Shown: one piece after another, positions 41,876 through 52,532 of the stretch
Layout: each line of letters starts with the position of its first letter
How positions within the stretch are numbered: position 1 is the first letter of the stretch
Source of the DNA: Prorocentrum cordatum
Lineage: Eukaryota > Sar > Dinophyceae > Prorocentrales > Prorocentraceae
Assembly: GCA_963575745.1 (NCBI GenBank)
Contig: CAUYUJ010016471.1
Span: 430,504-494,503 of the forward strand
DNA length: 64,000 nt
Direction: 5' to 3'
Translations under genes and position numbers: made by a program
The notes under the pieces: generated by a model
The model's database searches: none
The model's input: only the letters and a program-made list of their open reading frames with translations
Told to the model about the DNA's origin: nothing

Positions 41876-42720
41876 CCTTCCAAAGTACTCGTACTCCGAC
41901 CGAGAGGGCAGGCGCGCTTAACAACGACACCGCAAAGGCAGTCCTTTAGGCAAAAGGCACTGAGCTGAGGACGCGTGTGCGTGGACAACGCGCTACGACA
42001 ATTGAGGCCAGAAGCGGCTTATAACTTAACAGGTTAGACATGCCTCTTGTGTTCACACGCCTACTGCATGAAGCCTTATTCGCCGCCAACGCGCTCATCT
42101 TTCATGCAAAGCATTGTTTGGACGGCAACCAGCGATGCTACCCGACCTGCGTGTTCTGGACCATGAACAGCAGACAGAAACATCCGACCACTCCAGAGAA
42201 CCGACTTTCCGCCCGGTAAGCATTGAGACCATTACTCAAACCACTGCAGCAGCCAAAACCAATCGTGCTTTACGGACCAAGACCACTATCACTGGTCAGC
42301 ATTATTATGACAAGGGGAATCTGGTTGACCATCAGTGCCCCGCTACTACACAGGACGACTGGGGCGGCTGGAACGGCCCTTCCCCCGTCGCGCGAAGAGA
42401 TCCCGACAGGGGCCAAGTCATCATCAAAGTGGGGGGGCCGCGATGTGCAAGTCCAATATGGCGACGCACGACATTCACTGTTCATCGAGGTTTTGATTGC
42501 TCGAGAAATTGGCTCTGACAATACAGCACTACGGACTGCGTTGACGTTCGTGGCCAGTTTACCCGCGGGGCGACCTGCTATGACAATTGGTTGCATTCCG
42601 ACCAGACAGGGAATGCTGCAGATGACAAGTGCGAGCCGATTATCTCCTAAAGTACACTTAGCTCTTGAATACCTCATCAGGAACTTCTTTCGCATCGAGA
42701 ACGTAGTTTCCGTCACGTGA
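41876..42720 (+). pseudogene. Integrase C-terminal half and post-integrase domain, broken
   Basis: The integrase continues in three frames. SDREG near 41896 supplies the second Asp, AGALNNDTAKAVL follows in another frame, and RATTIEARSGL near 41997 supplies the Glu. FGRQPAMLPDLRVLDHEQQ at 42117 is the usual end of the copia integrase, followed by QHYYDKGNLVDHQ and DDWGGWNGPSPVARRDPDRG (42356-42415), a post-integrase barrel-like block. The frame then shifts to QYGDARHSLFIEVLIAREIG and carries AGRPA (42565). At least four indels. Confidence 0.7.
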
Positions 42721-43247
42721 GGTAGAAGTATTCACGGGCAACCTCCGGTGGCTCATGCTGACAGTTGTGCGCTGGTGCGCTATGACGACGACGTGAATCC
42801 AGGCTTCCATTATTACGGAGCCGAAGGCACGGCCCTAAACATATACGATATAACTGCATCAGCAAATTCGAAGATCACCCATTGCCTGAGGCCCACGGAA
42901 CCGCAAGCGGGCTTCGACCAAGACATGACGAAGTCTGAACAACTGGCTGGCGCACGGGCACCAGACAATGACGCCAGAGATGCTCCAGAAGCCGAACCGC
43001 CGCAGGAAGACGGACGGCTTCCTATCATTTTTTGTGGAATCAGAAGCGGACCTCGAGGCATATAGCATGGGCGCGCGTTGCGCAGAATTGCAGGAAGAGA
43101 ACAACTGGAGGCAACTCCAATAGACGACCTCTACGCTGCACACACACAGATGATCGCCGACAACAGTGCGCTGGTCACAGTAGCTGAAGAACAGCGGGGG
43201 AACCTTCCTACGCGGGGTAATCCACATGATATAGATGCAACGGAGAC
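42721..43247 (+). pseudogene. Linker between integrase and reverse transcriptase
   Basis: Open frames 42748-43065 and 43078-43356 with Pro/Asp/Glu-rich sequence and degenerate hairpin units near 43194 and 43213. This is the usual variable region of copia polyproteins. Confidence 0.45.
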
Positions 43248-43806
43248 ATGTCATGCCCCACTGTGCTCTACGGACGAAGACGACGCTTATGGATTGGACG
43301 TCGACGATCATGGGCAATATTTAGTTTCTGTTTTACTGCAGACATGTCAAAGGTAGTCCTATCCGACCAACAACACAGGATACTAAACTTCGACCGCGTG
43401 ACCACTACGCGAGTATATGTGACCGCTGCAGCAAAACGAGCGGCAGTCGTCAAGGATGACGACCTCCTCGCGAAGGCCGACATCCAGGCGAATCCAGTCA
43501 AGGTATCTAAAGCCCGCTGTACTGAACTCAAGACATGGTTTGACAGCGAGTGTTTCGAAATGCCAGATATTCCACCGGCGTCAAACATTATGACTTCGAG
43601 ATACGTATATAAGTGGAAATTCGTCAAAAACGGAGAGGGCGAGATGCAGCGCACCGTCAGACTACGCCCGGTACTTCGGGGGTTCATGAACCCCGAAGCC
43701 TTCGACGTGGAAACTTCCCCAGGAACGGCGCGGAAGTCGAGTCAGAGGTTTATTCGCGAGCACGGCAGCGTGCAAGAAGCAATGGATCATTGCTTCCCTG
43801 AACATC
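43248..43806 (+). pseudogene. Copia reverse transcriptase (RVT_2), fingers part
   Basis: Frame 3. ASNIMTSRYVYKWKFVKNGEGE, about 43578-43640, is the conserved start of RVT_2 (the S-R-x-V-x-K-W-K strand). Then LRPVLRGFMNPEAFDVETSPGTA follows the R-x-V-x-RGF pattern. It ends near 43800, where the coding line moves to frame 1. RT copies the element RNA into cDNA. Confidence 0.75.
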
Positions 43807-44193
43807 AACATGGATTTCCTGCAGGGACTTGCCTATCAGGAACTTGCTGGGGCAATCGGTGAAAAGGGCCGCGCGGCGCACTTTACATTGCCGCCTGGAT
43901 CAGCATCCGTGCTTACATCCTTCCCAATATTAGAGCGCTACGATGAGTCGAAGCATTGCCTACAGCGTCTCAAACCAGGCACCGGCACCAAGGGCGCACC
44001 AAGAGCCTTCTCGCTGAAGCTCAGAAAGACCACAAGGGGGCATGCTTTCAGAGCTACGTCCTACGACGAGGAGTTCGAAACGAACCCCAACCTTCTTCCA
44101 GCAAGGCACGTGGATGACATCAATATGGCTGGCACTGAGGACACTACCGACAGGTGCGTCAAGTGCGTTGAGGATAATTTTTGGCAAGTGTAA
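43790..44193 (+). pseudogene. Copia reverse transcriptase, palm part, catalytic Asp lost
   Basis: Frame 1. The first catalytic motif, normally D-x-x-x-AFLQG, reads N-I-N-M-DFLQGLAYQELA (about 43805): the Asp is Asn (AAC) and the Ala is Asp. The second motif HVDDINMAG, at about 44107, keeps the Asp-Asp pair. Between them is the ERYDESKHCLQRLKPGTGTK / GAPRAF block typical of copia RT. The frame ends at TAA 44191-44193 inside FGK(C/V); the protein continues in frame 2 and then frame 3. The loss of the first Asp should abolish polymerase activity. Confidence 0.78.
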
Positions 44194-44513
44194 ACTCAAC
44201 AAACACACATATGCCAATTGTGTTGCGAGGTACAAAGGATGGGGGCGGCAACGTTACATTTGATCAAGACGAATACATAAAACAGCTCCGTCCTACACGA
44301 CATCCTGAACTCACTGGTGCAGACGCTGACGCGAAGGCATCAAAGATGGTTACCGACATTTTTGTCAGCCTCAGAGGCGCCTTGGCGGACGCCAGCATCA
44401 CACAGGTGCGGCACATGGTGCATGATGAATCCCCTATAAGGTGTCCAAGAACCGACCAACATGCAAGTGCGACGACGAAGCCCGATTGCCAGAAAGCTGC
44501 AGGCTTGCCCTAA
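44181..44513 (+). pseudogene. Reverse transcriptase thumb/connection
   Basis: Frame 3. VTFDQDEYIKQLRPTRHPEL, LTGADADAKASK and VSLRGALADASITQV match the segment of copia polymerases between the YVDD box and RNase H (the Q-x-x-YI-x-x-L and LRGALAY-x-x-x-T blocks). It ends in TAA after KAAGLP. Confidence 0.72.
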
Positions 44514-45068
44514 GAAGATCGTCTATCAACCGATGACTCCAACGGGTGAGGTCGGCCTGCGCAGCGACTCTGGTTACCGGCGTCTTAGCGGAGATGCCGA
44601 GGACGAGGTCAAATGCAATGGTATTCGCGTGGCAAACCTGCTGCGACGTGGCAACGCGCCCGCTGGTAAGCCCGTCGCCCATCTTATCGACGCACTGCAA
44701 GTCTCACCGCTTGCAGGCCCGCTCGAACTATTCAGCTGAAACACCAGCAGCAGCCCGCAACTTGAAGGTCTGCTACCCCACGATGGTCACTCTGCACGAA
44801 CTCCACGCATGGCAGATGACACCCATTCAGTTGAAAGGTCTATTTGAGATGTGTGACCTGAGCATTAAAGTCACTTCGACCATCGATGCGGAATCGGTTT
44901 TCGAGTCCTCGTCAAGCAAGGACCTGAAGAAAACGACCTGCGTGTACGCTTTTGGGACACATCAGTTGGATACGACAGATGATGGAGCGAGGTGTCGTGC
45001 ATAGCGTGCAGTGGCGTGACACTCGCGACATGACCGCGGACGGCCACACCGAAGGGAGCATCGACTGA
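44461..45068 (+). pseudogene. RNase H domain, three frames
   Basis: Frame 1 (44461-44739): GLRSDSGYRRLSGDAED holds the first acidic residue candidate (SDSGY). Frame 2 (to 45004): NYSAETPAAARNLK has the SAE motif, then VTLHELHAWQMTPIQLKGLF and TIDAESVFESSSSKDLKK (the DA-x-S-x-x-x-S block). Frame 3 (45003-45068): SVQWRDTRDMTADGHTEGSI, ending in TGA, is the classic W-x-DTRDM-x-ADGLTK end of copia polyproteins, here with Glu in place of the usual Lys. RNase H removes the RNA strand from the RNA-cDNA hybrid. Confidence 0.78.
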
Positions 45069-45340
45069 GATATGCTTCTACAGGTCACTGGAGGAACGCA
45101 ATCGTTCAAACACGGTTTAAAACGACAAACTCCATAGAGGGCTGGCCAGACAAGATCATCTGAGCCGCCTGAGGAGCAATCGCTTGCAGGGTGGCTTGCC
45201 AGCGAGGCAATTTGCTTGCAAGGGCACTTGCGCGCGGGCCAACCTTCCTTCTTGAACGCGCCTGCTGCTGCCTACTTCGTGCATGTAATGTTCTACCGTC
45301 TGGCGGGCGGCGGGCTCACGCTTCGTCTCCTCCCCCCCCG
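45069..45340 (+). other. Element 3' untranslated region
   Basis: Between the RNase H stop and the 3' LTR. It holds GCTTGCAGGGTGGCTTGCC and a TCTCCTCCCCCCCCG tract just before the LTR. No clear polypurine tract on the plus strand. Confidence 0.5.
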
Positions 45341-45612
45341 ACTCAAGGAGGCTGGGACAAAGGCGAGAGATTGCGAGCGTTTGTCCGCGGCCATTTGTGC
45401 TCAAGCGGCCGGCCGCCAACATATGACTGTGCCTCGTGAAACACAGTACTTGCCACTGAGACCGAGAACCTTTTCGTTTGACATGGCCCGTCGCTCCCGC
45501 GACGATCTCCTACTTTGGGGACCATCGTTACTACGGTACAACAGAGTTGAATACGGGCTTCGCCTTAAGCGAAGCTTCTGGTTGGGCCTCCCAACCTCCT
45601 TCGAACTGGGGG
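45341..45612 (+). repeat. 3' LTR of the copia element
   Basis: Direct repeat of 21813-22090. The spliced-leader-like segment is at 45384-45405 and is closer to the leader than the 5' copy. It ends in a G13-14 run. Confidence 0.8.
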
Positions 45613-46904
45613 GGGGGGGGGCGCATTGGAAAAAAGGGGTGGGGGAGGGTCGTAAAGACCAATGAGTTGTGATGAGCTAGGACTCCTATAGGGCAAGGCT
45701 ATTTGAAGAAAAGTGTCAGGATGTAGGACGCCGAAACGTCAAGGAACTGTCGAACGGGAGCCTAATTTTGAAAAAGAGCCGCCGTCCATTATTGCAGCAG
45801 GTTGGGCAGTGAAAAACATCGAGATCCATTATGACGTTTCTGTCATCCCCTGGGGACGCCCTCCTAGGCCATCGCGGCGGCTGTTCTTTTTCCGCGTGTT
45901 CATCCTCTGGGGGCCGCGCCCTAGCCTCAGGACCGTCAAAAACGGATTCGGGACGGAGAAGCGACCCTGGGGACGGGGTCGGGGCTCGAGTAACGGGGGT
46001 CAATACAAACGGGAGTCAGCCAGAGCGCTGGATCTTGCGGGGTCCTGAAGGGCCTTGGGTGCACTAACCTGGGCGTGCGTGCAGGATCGTGCAGGGTCTT
46101 GCAGGATCCTTCGAAGCCTGACGGACCCGGGCCTGGATTGACCCGGGTCAGGAAATCGTCGGCTGCATTGAAAGAAAACATGCCGTCGTTTGGACGGAAA
46201 GGTCTCCTTGCCCAGACGACCACGACGACGACGCCCAGACGACGACGGGGCACTCAGGAGGGCTCGTGGGACTGGTCTCGGAGCTGGGTTTGGAGTTGGG
46301 ACGCGGCGGGGGGAGCACCGATCTGAGAAAGCCGGCCTGCCTGTCAGAGGCCCTTCTGCTCCTGCGGGAAGATTTGTTTTGGGAGCCTGCTGGACGAGGC
46401 AGGATCCAAGTTTGTGGCTAACTAGTTCGATCTGATCGGTCCGACCCGACATTTGTTCCCGCCGGCCTGGTCCGATCCGGTTCCGACAGTCCGAGGTGGC
46501 TTGATGCCTGTATGACGCTATTGTGCATCCCGGCGCAGCCGATCCGATTCTATTCTGACCCCGTGCCGACGCGGCCAGATCCGACGCATGTTCGGATCCG
46601 ATCCGGCTTCCCCGATCCGATGCTGACTGATCCCGCCCTTCTGTGCAGACCCCTGTCGTCTCAGGAGGACGAACCAGTGCTTGTGCTGTCACGCCACCTG
46701 TGAGGTGGCAGGGAGGAAAGAGAGGAGGGAAGAAAATAGGGATGTGAGACGGGCATGCCTGGCCCGATCCACCTCGCTCGGCCGCTTCCTGCCCCCGCGA
46801 ACCTTCCTCGCTGAGGCGAAGGCCTCGAGCTGCCACGGCGCCGCCCCCCCCTCCCCTTGTCAGGGGCAATGATCAGGGGAGATCGGCATAGGGGGAGGGG
46901 TTTG
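45613..46904. other. Unassigned stretch with short GATCC repeats
   Basis: 46020-46140 repeats GCAGGATC(G/C)TGCAGGG words, and 46430-46640 repeats GATCCGATTC/GATCCGG words. Several open frames on both strands have no recognisable domain. Confidence 0.4.
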
Positions 46905-47100
46905 CATCGACCCCCGATCGCCCATGGATCGCCGATAAGGGTCTGCTAGCCCCACCCCGCCCAGGAACGTGCGGATTTGCTATCGGGGGCTTCTCGCCGA
47001 TCTATCGGCGATGTATCGCCGATTCCAGATCGATGTTCCCCCCCTGTGCCAGCCCCCCCCCTATCGTTGCCCCTCACCTTGTGTGCCGCCAGCCTTGGCC
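46905..47100. repeat. Dispersed family B, copy 2
   Basis: CATCGACCCCCGATCGCCCA through CGATGTATCGCCGATTCCAG and a C-run matches 51757-51925 along most of its length. Confidence 0.8.
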
Positions 47101-47272
47101 CGCGCGCTCCCTGCCATTGCGCCTCCAGCCGAGGAGGGGCCCCGTGCGGGGTACCCCCTTCGAGCGCCGGACCAGAAATTGAACGAGCGGCCGCGCTCCC
47201 CCCCGGCAGCGTCTCGGGCTGAGCGCCAGCTTGAAGCTCCCCAGGGGGTGGGTGCTCGCCATGGGTCACCGG

Positions 47273-47410
47273 GCGCGTTCCACTACTCGCAAAGTTCCTA
47301 CTCGCAAACGTTCGAAAAACACAGGTCTGCATCGATGTAATGTATCGTAAATCTCCCACGGCGGATCCAGGCCATTTGCGAGCAGCTGCTTTGCGAGTAG
47401 TGGAGCGCGC
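47273..47410. mobile_element. MITE family A, copy 2 (138 bp)
   Basis: GCGCGTTCCACTACTCGCAA at the left and TTTGCGAGTAGTGGAGCGCG at the right are terminal inverted repeats with one or two mismatches. Internal sequence matches 15162-15301. Confidence 0.8.
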
Positions 47411-47555
47411 TCGTCGAATGGGGAAGCGGGTTCGGAGGATTTTCGCCGTTCTCGGGCTCCCTGTGGGTCCTCCACGGGCCACGGGGCCTTCGGAAAGCGA
47501 CTCGGCATTGTCGTCCTATGGGGGGAGACCCGCAGGACCCGCCGTTCGTGCGATG

Positions 47556-47738
47556 ACATGCAGATGTTTTTTTGTGTCGTTTTTGTTGGTTGCCTACCTG
47601 CATCGTTTGTCGCACATGTCACATCTTGCCAGCGTAGATTCGCCACAGCCAGATGTTATTTGCAGTGTTTTTGGGTTGCCTACCTGCATCGTTTGTTGCA
47701 CATGTCACATCTTGCAAGCGTAGATTTGCCACGGCGCT
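47556..47738. repeat. 88-bp tandem duplication
   Basis: GTTGCCTACCTGCATCGTTT and the following 38 bases (CACATGTCACATCTTGC...) occur at 47588 and 47676, offset 88 bp. Confidence 0.92.
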
Positions 47739-50700
47739 GTCACGGAAATCTCCATATGCAAAAGCAGTTGCTGGAAATCCCCATCAATGTGTTACCCATT
47801 TACAAATTGATTTTGATTATAACGGATTTCCAGAGGCGGTGCCGTGGGGCCACGGAAGTTTGCCAGGAAGACAGGCAAAACGCGAACAAGCATGTGTTTT
47901 CACATGGGAAAACAGAACAAATTGAAACAAAAGCTAGGACAACTTGTGATTGTCGCTTTTTTATGTTGCAGAGAACTACAGTTATAGTCCTTTTGCAACA
48001 GCTTTCACAAAATGATTCCTTCTGTGGCGACCTTACAGGATTTTAAGTGTGGACGATATGCAGTGGCCTCCACAATCCGAATCCTTGTGTAGCAGCCTGT
48101 ACAAAGGAATTCCTTTTGTGGCTGCCTGACAAAAGGGTTTGCATTGTGGGGGCTCGCTAAATTCCATTGGATTAAACACAATTTGAAAAGCCACGCGACC
48201 GAATTCAATTGTCAAATCCGTGCAGTCAAAATCAATTTGACGATCCCCACAATCAAATTCAATATCCAAATCACCACACATGGAATCAAACTGTAAGCAA
48301 TTTATAGAATTATGTTGATTGTAATGGATTTCCAGAAGCGGCGCCGTGGGGCCGCAGAAGCTTACCAGGAAAACAAGAACAATATGAACAATAGGAATAA
48401 ACTTGTGTCGTCGCGGAGGAAAGCATTGAACATCTGGAACAACTAAGGAACATTTGTGATTGATAGCATTTTTTGTTGTGCAGCAAAGACGCTGACAGTC
48501 ACAGTGTTTCTTCCGTGTCTTACTTTCCAGGTGAGAGACATGTTTGTTCCATGTGTTTCTTGTTTTTCTTGTTTTCCTGTTAAGCTTCCGCGGGCCCACG
48601 GCGCCGATTTTGGAAGTCCACTACAATCCAAATCAACCGGTTAATGTATTACAACATGATTTTCTCTTGATGAGGTTTACACCTTGAATTTCATTGCGTA
48701 TATTCTCGAAATGATTTTGATTGTATTGTTTTCACGCCAATTTTGAGTATGTGGCTTTTCAAGATGTGTTTAAGTGTAGTAAATCCTAGTGGCGGCGCCG
48801 TGGGCCCGCGGAAGCTTACCAGGAAAACAGGACAAACAGTAAAAAGCCGTGTGTTTCCAAAGAGGAAAATATATGAACAATTGGCGAACAACTGTGTTTG
48901 TCAGCGCTGTGATTGGCGCAACAAATATAAACACGAACGGACAAGCTTACCCTCAGCTTTGTCATACTTTTCTTGTTTCTTTTCCATGCGAGAAACAGGC
49001 TGTTGTTCAACTGTGTTTCCTGTTGTTCCTGTTTTCCTGGTAAGCTTCCGCGGCCCCACGGCGCCGCCTTTGGAAATTCGTTACAATCAAAATCGATGTG
49101 TAAATCAATTACACATCGGTTTCATTTAGGGGATGTACACATTCAATTTGATTGTGGGCATTTTCACATCGATTTTGATTGTACGGGCTTGCAAGTTGAA
49201 TTCGATTGCGTGGCTTTTCAAATTGTTTGTAAGGCCGCCACATAAGGAATTCCTGTGTTGTACAGGCTGCTACAACAGGATTCTAAGTGTGGAGACCACT
49301 GCATACCTTCTATAAGTTAAATCCTGTTATAAGGTCGCCACACAACGAATCCTTATATAAAGGCCGCTACACAATGATTTGAAATGCAGATCATCTGCAT
49401 CATAAAAACGCTGACAAGCATAGTTATTCTTCAGTTTTGTTTCATCCTTCCATGTGGAAACACATGCGTTTTCCTGTTGTTCCTGTTTTGCCTTGTTTTC
49501 CAGGTAAGTTTCCGCGGGCCCACCGCCGCCATTACGATTCTTTACAGTTAAAGAAAATTGAAAAGCCATACAATCATATTCAATTTGAAAACCGTGCACG
49601 CAAAATCAATTCGAAAATCCACACAATCATTCAACCCTAAATGAAATCAATTTGCAATCCTACACATTCATTATGATTGTAATGGATTTCCTGTGGCGGT
49701 GCCGTGGGGCCGCGGAAGTTTACCAGGAAAGCAGGAAAAACATGACAAACATGAAACAGCCGGTTCTTTCACATAGAGGAACAGGAACATTGAGAAAAAG
49801 CAGAGGAACATCTACGCCTGTTAGTGTTTTCATTTGTTGCACCAATAAACAGCGCTGACAATTACAGTTGTTCCTCCTTGTTTCTTGTTTTCCCATGTGA
49901 ACACAACAGTTTTTTTCTATTGTTCTTGTTTTTATTGTTTGCCTGGTAGGCTTCCGCGGGCCCACGGCGCCGCCACTAGGATGCACTATAATTAAAAAAA
50001 CAGTTTAAAACTACACTAACATTTAATTTGAAAACCGTACAGTAAAAATCAATCCTAACATCCACACAACCAAATTCAATGTGCAAATCTCCTCACAGGA
50101 AATCTATTGTGTAATCCATGTATTACTTGATGTTGATTGTAATGGATTTCCAAAAACGGTGCCGTCGACCCGCGGAAGCTTAACAGGAAATCAGGAAAAA
50201 CAGGAAACACATGAAACAATTTGATTTCACACGGGAAGTACTGAAAATCTAAGGAACAAATTGTGATTGACGTCGATGTTGTTGTACAACAAATAAACAT
50301 ACTAACACTCATTGGTTTGCCTTGGCTTTTTTGCTGCTGTTTGTTTTGTTTTTTCGTAATGAAAACACGTGTTTTCCTGTTGTTCCGGTTTTTCTTAGTT
50401 TCCTGGTAAGCTTCCGTGGCCCCACGGCACCGCCTCTGGAAATCCATTACAAACGAAATCAATGTGTTACAACTTGATTTCATTTGTGGGGATTGACGAA
50501 TGAAGTTTGAATGTGGAATTTTCAAATTGATTTTGATTGTTTGGTTTGCAAATTGAATTTTATGGTGTGGTTTTTCAAATAGTTCTTCGTTGTAGGGAAG
50601 TGTATGGGTCCCCGACAATTAAAACCCGGTTGTAAGGCCGCCACAAAAGGAATTTCTTTGTATAGGTTGCGACACAAGGATTTTATGTGTGGGTGCCATT

Positions 50701-51110
50701 GCATATCCTCCACACTTAAGGTCCTGTGGTAAGGTCGCCACAAAAGGAATCATTTTTGTAAAGGCCGTTACAACAGGATTCTAAGTGTAGATCTTATGCA
50801 TTACAGACAGCAGCGGCAGTCGCATGTTTTCCTAGCTTTGTCTTGTTTTTCCTGGTCCAAAAAGAACATGTTTGTTGTTTTTTCCTGTTGTTCCTGTTGT
50901 CCTATCTAGCTTTCTTGGGCTCAAGGTGCCCCCATGGCAGATTCCTCATACGTAAAACCTTTTTGTAAGGCCGCCACAGAAGGAATCCCTTGTACATGCT
51001 GCTACAAAAGGATTCTAAGTGTGGAGGCCACTGCAGAAGTTTCACATGTAATCATTTTTGTAAGGTTGCCACACAAGGAATCCTTGTGCAAAGGCGTTAC
51101 AGAAAGACTT
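47739..51110. repeat. AT-richer block of alternating fold-back units
   Basis: A GC-rich box of about 35 bp (GGCGGCGCCGTGGGCCCGCG followed by GAAGCTTACCAGGAAAAC) occurs 11 times. Forward: about 47835, 48338, 48791, 49694, 50156. Reverse: about 48571, 49031, 49494, 49939, 50395, 50905. Four forward/reverse pairs enclose 269-281 bp, each with CAGGAAAAACA arms and a TTGTTG(T/C)GCAAC-like centre. Spacers are also repetitive (AAGGCCGCCACA, AAGGAATTCC, GATTTTGATTGTAATGG). No coding signal. Confidence 0.85.
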
Positions 51111-51756
51111 CGGGAGAAAAAGAAGAAGCGGGGGAGATGAAGAAGAACGAAGACGGCGCACATGCATGATGAGTAAACAGATGATTTATAGCGTTTCAAT
51201 CGCTAGGACATCTATCAAACATGCCGTGTTGTAATCCTACAAACAGCGGGTCGGACGGGGGAGACCCTAGGACCCAGGACGCGTTTCCCTCAGTACCTGT
51301 TTCCCCCGTTTTGAGGTGCGGGTTGACTTCGGCAAGCCCCGTGGGCAGTTCGACGGGCACCTCGCGCCCTGGGGTCTGGGCTTGGAGGGCACTAGCTAAT
51401 ACACCCACAACCCAAACCGATCCTGGCCAGGCCGATCTTGGACCCTGGATCGGTGTAGGCGGATGCTTGGCGCCCTCCTATGGGTGTCCAGATCCCCGCA
51501 AGGTCGCTCGCGCACCGCAGCATGCAGATGCACAGTCAACACGCGCTGAAACGGGGACCACTCTGGGCCTAGGGGGGGGGGGCTCTGGTTTCCTGGACGC
51601 TCCATGGATTTGGGAAGTGGAGCCCAAATATTTGCGGCCGAGGCTCGCAGTGGCCAGCCAAGTAGATAATCGTTTCTGATTCGGCGTTCCTCATGGTGGC
51701 ACGATGGCTGAAAATATCAGGGGCAACGTTAGAGGGAGGTGGGCTCAGGAGAGGAT
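51111..51756. other. Unassigned stretch with a family C fragment
   Basis: 51415-51460 (ACCGATCCTGGCCAGGC...GGATCGGTG) is a compact relative of 17301-17426. The rest is not recognised. Confidence 0.45.
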
Positions 51757-51925
51757 GCATCGACCCCCAATCGCCCATTCATCGCCGATAAGCCCGATAG
51801 CCCACTACGCCTAGGAACTTGTGGATTCGCTATCGGGGGCCTATCGCCCATCTATCTGCAATGTATCGCCGATTCGAAATCAATTTCCCCCCTGGAGCCG
51901 GTCCCCCCGCATCGTTGCCCTTCAT
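51757..51925. repeat. Dispersed family B, copy 3
   Basis: CATCGACCCCCAATCGCCCA through AATGTATCGCCGATTCG and a C-rich tail. Confidence 0.8.
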
Positions 51926-52089
51926 GAAATGATGCTGTCTCGTGTAACCCCACACCACAGAGGTTTGCAGAACGCATCTTGCGAGTCCGCGCTGGTGGCG
52001 TTCCTCCCGCTCGACTTGGCCCCTTCGTCTTGGACGTGCACGTCTCCGCGCGCCGGGGCCGCCCCACGGACAGTCCAGGAGACGCCACA

Positions 52090-52255
52090 GGGGCGTGGAT
52101 CAGGGACGGGTCCCGGTTACGACGGAATCGGCGCCATCCGCCGCTGAAGGAGTCGGCATTGTCTTCGTGTTTCGGGGGGTGATTTTCCCTTCCCCGGTCC
52201 GTGGATCTGGCGCCCGCGCGCCAGGTCCACGGATCCGCAATCCATGTTGGCGTGT
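52090..52255. mobile_element. Family D palindromic element, copy 1
   Basis: GGCGTGGATCAGGGACGGGTCCC, then about 80 bp, then a palindrome GGTCCGTGGATCTGGCGCC / GCGCCAGGTCCACGGATCC (about 52197-52236) and GCAATCCATG. Relatives: 54108-54255, 55158-55222, 62828-63010. Confidence 0.75.
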
Positions 52256-52486
52256 GCCCGAGACCAGTGCGCGAGGTGTTGCAGACACGTTCTGCCCATG
52301 TCTCTGCCGCGGCCATCGGCTGCCGTGGTCGACGACGCATGCGGCGAACCGCCGCCGCCCCCCTGCCTCTGGGAAGCGCTTGCGTGGCCAAGCGTTGAGC
52401 CGAGGCTCTTGGCCAGGTTGTTGGACTATGTGTTCGCCCAGCCCTTGTGGCAACTGGGGGGATTCCCCGAGAGAGGAAAAGTGAGA

Positions 52487-52532
52487 TGAGGTGGAGGAGG
52501 AGGAGGAGGAGCAGGAGGAGGAGGAGGAGGTT
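52487..52532. repeat. GAG microsatellite
   Basis: GGAGGAGGAGGAGGAGCAGG tract. Confidence 0.9.

Larger units (their letters stand above)
21813..45612 (+). mobile_element. Decayed Ty1/copia LTR retrotransposon with a nested repeat block
   Basis: Two similar direct repeats of about 275 bp (the LTRs) flank an internal region that encodes, in order, Gag, a CCHC knuckle, an aspartic protease, integrase, reverse transcriptase and RNase H. Integrase before RT is the copia order. Extra segments not typical of plant or yeast copia are a Tudor-like domain, a RING finger and a CxxC zinc ribbon. The coding line changes frame many times, the RT lacks a catalytic Asp, the CCHC lacks its His and the RING lacks ligands, so it is inactive. 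An 8.2-kb block (31725-39878) unrelated to copia interrupts it. No clear target-site duplication or TG...CA ends could be fixed by eye. Confidence 0.87.

Noticed and set aside
50919-50940. Spliced-leader-like CTTGGGCTCAAGG
   Set aside because: It is a decayed reverse GC box (normally CTTCCGCGGGCCCACGG) of the fold-back family; the upstream leader bases do not match.
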